From NCBI RefSeq assembly GCF_027533625.1, contig NZ_JAQAGZ010000001.1:496001-560000 (forward strand): 64,000 bases of DNA, in the 5' to 3' direction. Numbering within the stretch: position 1 is the stretch's first letter; every line of letters starts with the position of its first letter. This DNA comes from Paenibacillus gyeongsangnamensis. Its GTDB lineage: Bacteria > Bacillota > Bacilli > Paenibacillales > NBRC-103111. Of this stretch, positions 42,726 to 50,138 are shown in pieces. The translations under genes were made by a program, and so were the position numbers. The notes beneath the pieces are model-generated. The model did no database searches. It saw only the letters and a program-made list of their open reading frames with translations, and was not told the DNA's origin.

Positions 42726-44033
42726 ATGAAGAAACAAAGTAAAACAGCCGCTTGGCTGCTGTGTGGAGCGATGCTGCTCTCAGGCGCAGTGCCGGTGGCG
42801 GCGGCGGATGCGCCGACGCTTGCGCTGAAGACGACCGCTCAGGCAGCGGCAGACCTTGGAGTGCTGCAAGGGGAAGGCAGCGGCGTAACGGACGCTTATC
42901 TCGCGAAGAGCACGACCCGTTTACAGACGGCAATCATGTATCTTCGTCTGAAGGGACAGGAGCAGGCGGCCCTGGCTTTTAAGGGAAGCGACAACTTCAG
43001 CGATGCGAATGCGGTGAATGCAAGCAACCAAGCCATTCTCGCTTATCTCAAAGCGAACCCGCAGCTGGGCTGGACGGGAACGGGGAACGGTAAATTTGAA
43101 CCGCTTGCGCAAATTACCGCTCAGCAGTACTACAAAGTACTCCTGGAAGCGCTCGGCTACAAGCAGGATGCCGACTTCCAATATGAGAACGTCATTACAT
43201 ATGCCAAAAGCGTCGGGCTGAATCAAATTGCAGGTGCCGGAGCGCTTCGAAACAGCAATATCGCCACCGCTACCGTGGAGGCGCTGAAGGCGCAGGTGAA
43301 AGGCGGCAAAGGCACGCTGCTGGACGACTTGGTCGATCAGAAGGTCATCGCAAAGGATAAAGCCGCAGCCCTGCAAGGCACCTCAACCTCACTCAAAATC
43401 GGATATGACGCAGCGCTGGGCGCTTACCTGACCGACGATGCCGGGAAGACGCTGTACATGTACACCAAGGATATGACGGATATGAGCGTGTGCGTCGACA
43501 AGTGCGTCGCCAATTGGCCGCTATACTCCCCGGATAGCTTGCTGATCCCGGCAGAGCTGAGCGCAGCCGATTTCAAGACGATCAGCCGTGACGACGGCAA
43601 AAAGCAGCTCACGTATAAAGGCATGCCGCTTTATTACTTTGTCAAGGATACAAAAGCGGGCGATATTTCCGGACAAGGCGTAAACAATGTGTGGTATATT
43701 GTCCATCCGGAGCCTGCTTCTCCAGCCGCGCTCGCCGCTACGGAGCCGGCGGCTTCGGCTGCCCAAGAGGTACAGATCAACATTTCCGGCTTTGCGTTCT
43801 CCGAGAAGGAGCTGACGGTGAATGCGGGTACGAAGATCACCTTTACGAATATGGACAAGGTGAAGCATAACGCCGTATCCGATCTGCTCGGTGCCGACGG
43901 CAAGCCGGTATTCGAGACGAAGCTGCTCGCCCAAGGCGAGTCGGAATCGATCGTGCTGACCCAGCCCGGGGAATATACCTACTACTGCCAGCCCCACAAA
44001 GCGGCTATGAAAGCCAAGATCATCGTTAAATAG
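42726..44033 (+). CDS. Secreted protein with SLH-like, COG4315 and cupredoxin modules
   Basis: A 435-residue exported protein with a signal peptide to about residue 27 (VPVAAADAP). Residues 30-215 look like degenerate S-layer homology repeats (ADLGVLQGEGSGV; tRLQTAIMYLRLKGQ). Residues 220-340 match COG4315-type secreted domains: LTDDAGKTLYMYTKD, CVDKCVANWPLY, then GMPLYYFVKDTKAGDISG. Residues 350-435 are a cupredoxin with type 1 copper ligands His381 (KHN), Cys421 (YYC), His424 and Met428. So it is a wall-associated copper/redox protein, perhaps an electron carrier. AGGAGGAACCAGG precedes the ATG. The ECF sigma/anti-sigma pair downstream may regulate it (inference). Confidence 0.85.
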   Translation: MKKQSKTAAWLLCGAMLLSGAVPVAAADAPTLALKTTAQAAADLGVLQGEGSGVTDAYLAKSTTRLQTAIMYLRLKGQEQAALAFKGSDNFSDANAVNASNQAILAYLKANPQLGWTGTGNGKFEPLAQITAQQYYKVLLEALGYKQDADFQYENVITYAKSVGLNQIAGAGALRNSNIATATVEALKAQVKGGKGTLLDDLVDQKVIAKDKAAALQGTSTSLKIGYDAALGAYLTDDAGKTLYMYTKDMTDMSVCVDKCVANWPLYSPDSLLIPAELSAADFKTISRDDGKKQLTYKGMPLYYFVKDTKAGDISGQGVNNVWYIVHPEPASPAALAATEPAASAAQEVQINISGFAFSEKELTVNAGTKITFTNMDKVKHNAVSDLLGADGKPVFETKLLAQGESESIVLTQPGEYTYYCQPHKAAMKAKIIVK

Positions 44034-44043
44034 GATGCGGCGA

Positions 44044-44083
44044 AAGCCCGGCCCGGCTCACATTAGAGGAGCCGGGCTTTTTC
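44044..44083 (+). terminator. Intrinsic terminator after the cupredoxin gene
   Basis: AAGCCCGGCCCGGCTC pairs with GAGCCGGGCTT (extra CC on the left side), followed by TTTTT. Confidence 0.85.
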
Positions 44084-44085
44084 GT

Positions 44086-44185
44086 GTGATAAGAATTTAT
44101 AAGTTTCGTAACTTTAAGCTTCGCATCAACCTTGATAAACGCGCTGGTCCTTGTAAGATAAGGACGGCGTAGCCGTTTATTCTGG
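44086..44185 (+). repeat. Dispersed structured repeat, copy R4 (100 bp)
   Basis: Starts GTGATAAG three bases after the terminator T-run and ends TCTGG. It is the shortest copy, with TTTCG in the first loop and ACTTTAA on the right side of the first hairpin. The second arm reads GTCCTTG/TAAGGAC and AAACG/CGTTT. Confidence 0.9.
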
Positions 44186-44229
44186 TGTTGGGTGATTGCC
44201 AAAAGGATGATTTTATAAGAAGATAAAGC

Positions 44230-44256
44230 TAAACCTTTTGCCGTTATGATACGTTA
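44230..44256 (+). promoter_or_regulatory. Possible ECF promoter of the sigma/anti-sigma operon
   Basis: AAACC-TTTT (44231-44239) and CGTTA (44252-44256) are 16 bp apart from the end of AAACC, the form expected of an autoregulated ECF promoter, 16 bp before the sigma gene. The same motif recurs at 39280. Confidence 0.5.
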
Positions 44257-44271
44257 CCTATTACGAGGGTT

Positions 44272-44856
44272 ATGGGCCCGGGAGAGTGCCGCCACTTGCA
44301 GCAATATTCGGATGAGCAGTTGATGCGGATGATTAGGGAAAAGAAGAGCGAGGCACTGCATGAGCTGTATGACCGCTATGCGCGGCTGGTCTATTCCTTT
44401 GCTATGAAATCGAGGAAGGAGCCGCAATTTGCGAAGGAGATCGTTCAGCTGGTGTTTACGAGGCTCTGGACAACCGAGCGAAGCTACGACCCGGCCAAAG
44501 GCTTGTTTGTCAATTGGCTGTTGACCGTGACGCGCAATTTGACGGTAGACCAGCTCCGCAAGCTGCGAAAGCAAGAGGCGCTTATGCCCTTTGAGCCTTG
44601 GTCCGCCGAATTGGCGGCAGGGGAAAGCTCCGTGGAGGACGCTTTATCCAAGACGCTGCTCAAGGAGCAGATGGAGCAAGCCTGCAAATATTTAAACGAG
44701 CAGCAAACCCGGCTGATCCGGCTGCTGTACTGGGAAGGCTACAGTTTGAGCGAAATTGCGGCAATGAACGGAGAGCCGGTCGGAACGGTAAAGAGCCGGC
44801 TCCATCAGACATTGAAGCTGCTGCGCCGTCACCTGACCCCATGGAGAGAGGAGTGA
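44272..44856 (+). CDS. ECF RNA polymerase sigma factor
   Basis: A 194-residue sigma-70 ECF factor. Region 2 is ALHELYDRYARLVYSFAMKS with FAKEIVQLVFTRLW; region 4 is LIRLLYWEGYSLSEIAAMNG followed by VGTVKSRLHQTLKLLRRHL. The start ATG 44272 has CGAGGG. Its stop region overlaps the anti-sigma gene. It resembles sigma factors paired with RskA-type anti-sigma factors, and its likely targets include its own promoter at 44230 and perhaps the gene at 42726 or the 54-residue ORF at 39342. Confidence 0.9.
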   Translation: MGPGECRHLQQYSDEQLMRMIREKKSEALHELYDRYARLVYSFAMKSRKEPQFAKEIVQLVFTRLWTTERSYDPAKGLFVNWLLTVTRNLTVDQLRKLRKQEALMPFEPWSAELAAGESSVEDALSKTLLKEQMEQACKYLNEQQTRLIRLLYWEGYSLSEIAAMNGEPVGTVKSRLHQTLKLLRRHLTPWREE

Positions 44857-44864
44857 GCCGACAG

Positions 44865-45665
44865 ATGACGCATCAAAATCCGTGTGAGCAGCGATTTTCA
44901 TACTTTTTACAGGAGCTGACGCCGCAGGAAGCGGAGAGCTTTGAGCGCCATTTGGTCCGGTGCGCCGACTGCCGCAAGGAGCTCGCGGACCTGCGGCTCG
45001 CCTGGGAAGCCATTCCCTGCGACTTGGAGGAGACGGAGCTGCCTCCGGAGCTTAAGTCTCAGGTGATGGACGCTATTCTTCATGCTCCGTCAGGACCCGG
45101 GGCTTCGCAGGAGCAAGTACCGCCCCGGAAGGTCACGGGGCGGGTAACCGGCGTACGGCGCTCCCAAAGGCTCTGGCCCTATACGGCTGCGGCGGCGTTG
45201 TTTTTTGCAGCGGGGGCGTTAACGGTTTGGGGATGGATTGGGCCGGGGGCTAAGCACATCGCTTCGCCACCTGCAGTTCAGCCGGCAGCTCCTCAGACGC
45301 CATCGACGCCACAGCCATCCGCGCCGCCCGCTCAGCTCGTCCAGGTGATGAGCCTGAAGCCGTTCGATCAAGGGATGCCGGATGCCAGCGGCCGGGTGTG
45401 GCTTATGCGGCAGGGAGATAAGGACCGGATTGTCGTCGAAATGACCGGTTTGACGCCGAACCACGGGGAAGGAACTTATCAGCTGTGGATGCTGAAGGAA
45501 GGCAAACGGACGAACTGCGGCACCATGCGCATAGGAGAAAAGGGCACCGGCGTGATGACCTACGAAATCCCCGCATCAGAGTACAAGTTCGATAGTCTTG
45601 GCGTCACGCTGGAGCCGGACGAGAAGGGAGATCAGCCACGGGGCAAGAAAGTGCTCGGCACCTGA
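44865..45665 (+). CDS. Zinc anti-sigma factor with RskA-type outer domain
   Basis: A 266-residue membrane protein. The cytoplasmic anti-sigma zinc domain has the motif HLVRCADC (H-x3-C-x2-C) near residues 28-35. A single membrane helix follows (about 107-127, YTAAAALFFAAGALTVWGW), then a Pro-rich linker and an outer RskA domain (GRVWLMRQGDKDRIVVEMTG; GTYQLWMLKEGKRTNCG; FDSLGVTLEPDEKG). It should hold the sigma factor until an outside signal triggers release. ATG 44865 is used; GTG 44853, which overlaps the sigma stop (GTGA), is an equally plausible start. Confidence 0.9.
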   Translation: MTHQNPCEQRFSYFLQELTPQEAESFERHLVRCADCRKELADLRLAWEAIPCDLEETELPPELKSQVMDAILHAPSGPGASQEQVPPRKVTGRVTGVRRSQRLWPYTAAAALFFAAGALTVWGWIGPGAKHIASPPAVQPAAPQTPSTPQPSAPPAQLVQVMSLKPFDQGMPDASGRVWLMRQGDKDRIVVEMTGLTPNHGEGTYQLWMLKEGKRTNCGTMRIGEKGTGVMTYEIPASEYKFDSLGVTLEPDEKGDQPRGKKVLGT

Positions 45666-45697
45666 ATAAAGACTTCGACGGAAGGAATGAACAAGGA

Positions 45698-46093
45698 TTG
45701 GCCAGAAGAAGAATAGAACACGTCGGCTTAATGGTGAAGGATCTGGACGCTTCCATTGCATTTTATGAAGAGGTTGTCGGGCTTCGGCTGAAAGGGAAGC
45801 TTATGCATACGAACGGTGTCATTCAGCTTGCATTCCTGGGATTCGACGCTGCGGGCGAGACGGAGCTCGAACTGATTCAAGGATACAATGACGGGCTGCC
45901 CCAGGAGGGAAAAGTGCATCACGTTGCGTTTGCCGTAGATGATATCGAGGAAGAGTTCAGAAGAATTAGGCAGCTGACCGATGTGATCATGATCGATCAG
46001 GAGATTACAACGCTTCCGAATGGGGCGCGTTATTTCTTCTTTCACGGACCGGACGGCGAGTGGCTGGAAATGTTCCAGACGGACCGGACATGA
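45698..46093 (+). CDS. VOC (glyoxalase/bleomycin resistance) family protein
   Basis: A 131-residue single-domain VOC protein with the paired beta-alpha-beta-beta-beta units and likely metal ligands His in IEHVGLMVKDLD, Glu in ETELELIQG, His in KVHHVAFAVDD and Glu in EWLEMFQ. The start appears to be TTG 45698 with AAGGA next to it. The activity could be lyase, isomerase or dioxygenase and cannot be named. Its stop overlaps the ATG of the next small gene, so the two are co-translated. Confidence 0.85.
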   Translation: MARRRIEHVGLMVKDLDASIAFYEEVVGLRLKGKLMHTNGVIQLAFLGFDAAGETELELIQGYNDGLPQEGKVHHVAFAVDDIEEEFRRIRQLTDVIMIDQEITTLPNGARYFFFHGPDGEWLEMFQTDRT

Positions 46094-46296
46094 AACGGGG
46101 GAACTCTTTGTCAGCTCCCGTGAATGGGGGAACCCATAACCATTGCATGAAGTGCAAGCATTTCTACGTGACGTGGGATCCCGCCTTTCCTCGGGGGTGC
46201 AGGGCTTACGGATTCAAAACGGTGGAGCTGCCTTCGGCCGTCGTACTGCGATCCTCGGGACAACACTGTCAATCGTATGAGACCAAGCTTGTTTAA
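46090..46296 (+). CDS. Small cysteine-rich hypothetical protein
   Basis: A 68-residue protein overlapping the VOC stop (ATGA). It has NHCMKCKHFYVTWDPAFPRG, CRAYGFKT and a C-terminal SGQHCQSYE: four Cys with adjacent His, consistent with a zinc ribbon or an iron-sulfur site. Function unknown. It is followed by a bidirectional terminator. Confidence 0.75.
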   Translation: MKRGNSLSAPVNGGTHNHCMKCKHFYVTWDPAFPRGCRAYGFKTVELPSAVVLRSSGQHCQSYETKLV

Positions 46297-46304
46297 GCCT
46301 GCGC

Positions 46305-46353
46305 AAAAAAAAGCCATTGAACCGGTCATATTGCCGTTCAATGGCCTTTTTGT
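46305..46353. terminator. Bidirectional terminator between the Cys-rich and DUF2905 genes
   Basis: AAAAGCCATTGAAC and GTTCAATGGCCTTTTT form a long stem with A and T runs on either side. Confidence 0.88.
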
Positions 46354-46376
46354 CATGTCTGTTCGCAGGGCGTTCG

Positions 46377-46598
46377 TTATTTACTGAACCAACGGACGGC
46401 GTACATGATGAGGGACAGCACCACGCTGATGACGATACAAGTCACAACCGGAAAATAGAAGCGCACATTCTCTTTCTCTACCGCGATATCACCGGGCAAT
46501 CGTCCAAGAGGCAGCCACTTCCCGGCAACGGTCCATAGGAGTCCTATAACGATAAGCAATGCGCCTGCTGCAATCAACAGCTTGGGAACGGAATTCAT
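46377..46598 (-). CDS. DUF2905 family membrane protein
   Basis: A 73-residue protein with two membrane helices (about residues 5-25 and 48-68) and the family signature GKWLPLGRLPGDI between them. The function of DUF2905 proteins is not known; in Bacillus they often lie near ruvAB. The start ATG 46598 has AAAGGAG 12 bp upstream. Confidence 0.9.
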   Translation of the reverse strand: MNSVPKLLIAAGALLIVIGLLWTVAGKWLPLGRLPGDIAVEKENVRFYFPVVTCIVISVVLSLIMYAVRWFSK

Positions 46599-46678
46599 CG
46601 GGCTTTGTGAGCTCCTTTGTTCGAAGTAAGAGTTCTCACTTTTATATTATATGGATATTACAGAAATAAAACAGAGCT

Positions 46679-46762
46679 CTATAAACGAAGCCTGCTGATC
46701 AGTGCGGCCCAGAGGTTGGAGATTAGCTTAACGGCACCCGTAGGGATCGGTGTTTTGGTCAT
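46679..46762 (-). CDS. Possible 27-residue peptide
   Basis: On the minus strand, TATAAT and AAGGAGGG precede ATG 46762, which opens a 27-codon frame (TPIPTGAVKLISNLWAALIS) ending at TAG 46679-46681. The C-terminal half would be an amphipathic helix. The signals are good, but a frame this short can arise by chance. Confidence 0.35.
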   Translation of the reverse strand: MTKTPIPTGAVKLISNLWAALISRLRL

Positions 46763-46882
46763 CGCCAGACAACCCTCCTTCACCCTTTTATTATACCGGA
46801 ACGTAAGATTCAGCCGACTAAAGATGTGTTTATAATCGTTCCGTGAATCTAAAAATTACTTTATTTTTACAGTTCCTTGCCA

Positions 46883-46913
46883 TGCATAGCACGTGTAAAA
46901 ACAGCGCATATTA
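46883..46913 (+). promoter_or_regulatory. Sigma-G-like promoter of the SASP gene
   Basis: TGCATA (46883-46888) and CATATTA (46907-46913), 18 bp apart, fit the forespore sigma-G/F pattern, 56 bp before the SASP start. This is what is expected for an alpha/beta SASP gene. Confidence 0.65.
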
Positions 46914-46968
46914 CATCTACGCACTTGAGATAAAGTGCTTACATACCCAAACTTAGGAGGTCAACTTC

Positions 46969-47196
46969 ATGGCACAAGGTCAAAGCCGATCCAGCAACGT
47001 TCTTGTTGTACCGCAAGCAAAAGCAGCTCTGGACCAATTGAAGTATGAAGTCGCACAAGAATTGGGCATTCAAATTCCGCAAGACGGCTACTACGGATAC
47101 ATGGCGACTCGCGATACAGGAGCGATCGGTGGAAATATTACCCGCCGTCTGGTCCAAATCGCCGAGCAGCAGCTTTCCGGCGGCCGGATCCGATAA
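46969..47196 (+). CDS. Small acid-soluble spore protein, alpha/beta type
   Basis: A 75-residue SASP that coats and protects spore DNA. Both conserved blocks are present: a first helix with LDQLKYEVAQELGI, which contains the GPR cleavage context, and RDTGAIGGNITRRLVQIAEQ near the C-terminus. The ATG has AGGAGGT nearby. Expressed in the forespore to judge from the promoter. Monocistronic, with its own terminator. Confidence 0.96.
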   Translation: MAQGQSRSSNVLVVPQAKAALDQLKYEVAQELGIQIPQDGYYGYMATRDTGAIGGNITRRLVQIAEQQLSGGRIR

Positions 47197-47217
47197 TCGA
47201 CTCCCCGCATGGTGAAC

Positions 47218-47246
47218 CGGGCAGCCTGGAAGGCTGCCCTTTTTTC
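47218..47246 (+). terminator. Intrinsic terminator after the SASP gene
   Basis: GGGCAGCC and GGCTGCCC pair around TGGAA, followed by six T residues. Confidence 0.9.
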
Positions 47247-47349
47247 GTTTGATAAGAATTTATAAGTTTTCGTAGCTTATAGCTTCGCATCAACCTTGGT
47301 AAACGCGCTGGTCCTTGTAAGACAAGGATGGCGTAGCCGTTTATCCTGG
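47247..47349 (+). repeat. Dispersed structured repeat, copy R5 (103 bp)
   Basis: Starts GTTTGATAAG directly after the SASP terminator and ends CCTGG. First hairpin TATAAGTT/AGCTTATA uses a U-G pair; second arm GTCCTTG/CAAGGAT uses a G-U pair, so the helices are kept while bases differ from R2-R4. Confidence 0.92.
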
Positions 47350-47460
47350 TTTATGGGCCCTGACGAAAAGACTCGCAGCCTTTCTTGCCAGCCGGCTTCG
47401 CGGATGGTAATCTACATAGACGACTGAAGATTTGCCGTTCGGGGAAGGGAGAAGAAGAAC

Positions 47461-47667
47461 ATGCTGGAAGAAAGGCTTAAGGCGTATCGTTTGCGCACGG
47501 AACAAGTGATGGAGCGGACGGGCGAGGAGGAGCGGCAGCTGATCCAGGATTTGCTGAAGGAAATCGGGACGCTGGCTGAGGAGAACCGGAATCTCAGGAA
47601 GGCATTGATGAAGCAGGCACGGACGACACACATGTCGAGCAAGCTGAAGGATGCGTTGATGGAATAA
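47461..47667 (+). CDS. Small coiled-coil hypothetical protein
   Basis: A 68-residue, highly charged protein predicted as almost all helix (LEERLKAYRLRTEQVMERTG; LLKEIGTLAEENRNLRKALM), with leucine spacing of a short coiled coil. The ATG 47461 has AAGGGAG. No family recognised; it may be a spore or regulatory small protein given its neighbours. Confidence 0.6.
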   Translation: MLEERLKAYRLRTEQVMERTGEEERQLIQDLLKEIGTLAEENRNLRKALMKQARTTHMSSKLKDALME

Positions 47668-47857
47668 GACGGAAATCATTCTTTTCTTCAAGATGATTAA
47701 AACCGGAGCGGACCGGGAAGTAAAGGTTTAGAAAATTTGCGGCTACATCCAAATTTCGAGCATATTTTCATAGCGGCTTTCATATAATGGAAATCATAAG
47801 CCCAACCGCTTTTTTCATACGGTTTTATATCATACTAAAGAATAGGAAGATGCCAAG

Positions 47858-48109
47858 ATGTACGCCAATCATATGAATCTCGCAAAAGAAGGACAAGTTT
47901 ACTGCTGCCTGCGCAATAAAATCGTGCCGCTAAACGGGGAACAGGTCGAAGCCTACTGCTCCGGCTGCCCGATGAATAAAGGCGTGGAGCCCGGCAAATT
48001 CGCCAACTGCTATTGGAACGATGCGCGTCCTATTAAAAGCCCGCATTGGGTTATTGACCCAAGGGTCGAATATATCAGCATGCAGACCCGAAAGCACGAC
48101 GCGGTGTAA
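47858..48109 (+). CDS. Small cysteine-rich hypothetical protein
   Basis: An 83-residue protein with QVYCCLRNK, YCSGCPMNKG and FANCYWND: five Cys in the first two thirds, suited to metal or iron-sulfur binding. ATG 47858 follows AGGAAG; ATG 47873 is another possible start. It ends at a terminator. It shares a CxxC-plus-single-Cys layout with the 46090 protein but no clear sequence match. Function unknown. Confidence 0.65.
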   Translation: MYANHMNLAKEGQVYCCLRNKIVPLNGEQVEAYCSGCPMNKGVEPGKFANCYWNDARPIKSPHWVIDPRVEYISMQTRKHDAV

Positions 48110-48142
48110 CGGCCGCTTCGTCCATACATGCAAGACGAGAAG

Positions 48143-48167
48143 AAGCGCGGATCCCCGTGCTTTTTTT
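48143..48167 (+). terminator. Intrinsic terminator before the ligase gene
   Basis: AAGCGCGG and CCGTGCTT pair (one G-U) around a four-base loop, followed by seven T residues. Confidence 0.75.
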
Positions 48168-48242
48168 GCAGGCCGGCATCCGAAGATGCTCTGAGCTGCG
48201 GCTCTGGGAAGCATGTTTTCAATCCAAGAGGAGGAATGAAGC

Positions 48243-49148
48243 CTGCTGTTTACACCGATTCAGCCGATGGCCGCCGAAGCGCGGGAGGCGCCCTTTGACG
48301 ATCCGGACTATTATTTCGAGCCCAAGTGGGACGGCTCACGGCTGCTGCTCCATAAGCAGGGGGACCGGATCGAAGCTTATACCCGCAGCGGCCGCTGCGT
48401 CACGGCTCAATTGCCGGAACTGAAGGAAGCGGCCGCCTGCATCAAATCGTCTGCGGCCATTCTTGATTGCGAAGGCGTGTGCCTGCGCGGAGGCCGCCCC
48501 GTCTATGATGATTTTACCTACCGTCTAAGGCTGGGAAGCGACCTGAAGATTCGGCATGCACTCCAAACGCATCCTGCGGCTTTCGTCGTTTTCGACGTGC
48601 TGCTGGCGGAGAGGGAAGTGACGGCAGAGCCACTTGTTCAGCGCAAGGAGCGCCTTACGGAGCTTCTTCGGCCGTCTGTGCACATAACTCCTACCCTGAC
48701 CGTTCCAGCGGAGGGCAAGGCGCTTTTTCAGCTTACGGGGGAGCAGGGTCTGGAGGGAATCGTGGCAAAACGCAAGCAATCCGTCTACATTCCTCATTCC
48801 CTCAGCAAGGATTGGCTCAAGATCAAACACTACCGGTCCATCGACGTGATCATTCTGGGATATCGTACCGACCCTTTCGGTCTGGTGGCGGGACTTCATT
48901 TCCGGACGGTACCGTACAAGCAGGTCGGTATTGTGGAAGAAGGATTTCGCCAAGGGGATGAAGAAGCTTTTCTAGAGCTGGCCAAGCCGCTGCATCTCGC
49001 GAAGGAAGGTCGTACCCAATGGATCGAACCCCGGCTCTGCTGCCGAATGGCGTACAAAGAGCGAAACGACATGCATCAGCTTAGCGATACGCGATTTCAA
49101 GGCTTCTTATGGGATAAGAAGCCGGAGGACTGTCATTGGATCCCTTAG
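48243..49148 (+). CDS. ATP-dependent DNA ligase domain protein (LigD-ligase-like)
   Basis: An ATP-dependent nucleotidyltransferase ligase with motif I EPKWDGSRLL (AMP-accepting Lys), motif III AFVVFDVLL, motif IV GLEGIVAKRK and motif V WLKIKHYRS, followed by an OB-fold-like C-terminus. The conserved family opening LFTPIQPM lies upstream of the first ATG (48267). An AGGAGG at 48228-48233 points to a CTG start at 48243 or 48246, which gives about 301 residues; starting at ATG 48267 would cut eight conserved residues. No polymerase or phosphoesterase LigD domain and no ku gene is adjacent. A role in spore or stationary-phase repair is plausible. Confidence 0.85.
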   Translation: MLFTPIQPMAAEAREAPFDDPDYYFEPKWDGSRLLLHKQGDRIEAYTRSGRCVTAQLPELKEAAACIKSSAAILDCEGVCLRGGRPVYDDFTYRLRLGSDLKIRHALQTHPAAFVVFDVLLAEREVTAEPLVQRKERLTELLRPSVHITPTLTVPAEGKALFQLTGEQGLEGIVAKRKQSVYIPHSLSKDWLKIKHYRSIDVIILGYRTDPFGLVAGLHFRTVPYKQVGIVEEGFRQGDEEAFLELAKPLHLAKEGRTQWIEPRLCCRMAYKERNDMHQLSDTRFQGFLWDKKPEDCHWIP

Positions 49149-49187
49149 GCGGCGGGCAGCCATTCAATTAGAGGAGGAACCACCGAA

Positions 49188-49574
49188 ATGATACAATTCG
49201 AACGCATCCATCATGTCAGCTTAGCGGTCAGAGATTTGGCCCTGGCCCGAAGCTTCTATTCGGACAAGCTTCGATTCCAAGAGATTGAACGGCCGCCTTT
49301 CAAATCACGGGGAGTTTGGTACGCCATCGGAAGCAGCCAGCAGCTGCATTTGCTCGAGCATCCGAACGGGGAGGCTCTACGGACAAGCGGGATCGATTCG
49401 GTGGACGGCCATTTTGCAATATGGGTAACAAGCTACAGCGGCACCATTGCCTGGCTCGAGAACCAGGGCATTCCTTATGAAGCGAGGCCGCAGAGCGTTG
49501 CGGGATTCGCGCAGATCTATATCCTGGACCCGGACCATAACATCATCGAATTCGATTCGACCTACGATTCATAG
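49188..49574 (+). CDS. VOC (glyoxalase) family protein
   Basis: A 128-residue single-domain VOC protein: RIHHVSLAVRDLALARSFY at the start, QLHLLEHPNG, DGHFAIWVTSY and NIIEFDSTYDS at the end. Possible metal ligands are the first HH pair, a His in HLLEH, His in GHFAI and the final Glu. It is distinct from the VOC protein at 45698. ATG 49188 has AGAGGAGG. Substrate unknown. Confidence 0.85.
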   Translation: MIQFERIHHVSLAVRDLALARSFYSDKLRFQEIERPPFKSRGVWYAIGSSQQLHLLEHPNGEALRTSGIDSVDGHFAIWVTSYSGTIAWLENQGIPYEARPQSVAGFAQIYILDPDHNIIEFDSTYDS

Positions 49575-49579
49575 TACGT

Positions 49580-49744
49580 TCAGCGAGCAAAGAATAAAAT
49601 CCTAAGCAGCCAAGGCTTGCTCTTGCGCTTTTTCATGGACCGGGGGATAAAGCCCGTTGCTTCTGCAGCCGTCCCGATTGACTCGTACGGACTCGATAAA
49701 AGCAGGGCCAGCTCTTCATTCGTTACGCCTTGCGATCCCATCAT
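49580..49744 (-). CDS. Possible small basic protein, 54 residues
   Basis: Minus-strand frame from ATG 49744 (AAAGG about 12 bp upstream) to TGA 49580. It reads GVTNEELALLLSSPYESIG, AAEATGFIPRSMKKRKSKPW and a hydrophobic end LLRILFFAR. The acidic helix followed by a basic patch looks protein-like. No family recognised. Confidence 0.45.
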   Translation of the reverse strand: MMGSQGVTNEELALLLSSPYESIGTAAEATGFIPRSMKKRKSKPWLLRILFFAR

Positions 49745-49896
49745 GGAGACTCACAACCTTTCTGACAGGGCTTAAATCTAATGTACCATAAGGCTCGGAT
49801 AAATAATGTGGCGCACACCACAAAACAGGATAAAGAATGACCGATTTCGACAAAAAGTGCGGGCGGCAAGCTCTGTTGAACTTTATTTTTGGCGAG

Positions 49897-49942
49897 AGAA
49901 CGGAGAAAATTGAGAAAGAGAGAGGAAGCGGTCCTCTCTCTT
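49897..49942 (-). terminator. Possible terminator of the mini-protein pair
   Basis: AAGAGAGAGG and CCTCTCTCTT pair; on the minus strand a T-rich tract follows the stop of the 52-residue gene. Confidence 0.5.
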
Positions 49943-49944
49943 CC

Positions 49945-50103
49945 TTATTTTTTCGGAACGACGTCCGTTCGGACAACGCCGACGTCGGAAGCATTGATGG
50001 CAAAAGCATTGCCTCCTTGCCCTGTTCTTGCTTGAGCGGATTGCTTGACCCGAACGGCATTTTTACTTTGCTGCGCCTTGGAGCTTTTCCATGTTTTCGG
50101 CAC
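49945..50103 (-). CDS. Mini-protein B (52 residues) related to its neighbour
   Basis: Minus-strand frame from GTG 50103, with a perfect GGAGGTGA seven bases upstream, to TAA 49945. The sequence is basic at first (PKTWKSSKAQQSKNAVRVKQ), then ARTGQGGNAFAINASDVGVV. The TG-x-GNAxAxNA core is shared with the 53-residue gene just upstream (50139-50300), so the two look like tandem paralogues. The ribosome binding sites are among the strongest in the window. No known family recognised; spore-associated small proteins have a similar size and composition. Confidence 0.65.
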   Translation of the reverse strand: MPKTWKSSKAQQSKNAVRVKQSAQARTGQGGNAFAINASDVGVVRTDVVPKK

Positions 50104-50138
50104 GTTTCTCACCTCCTCTGCAGAATGGGGTGGGTTCG

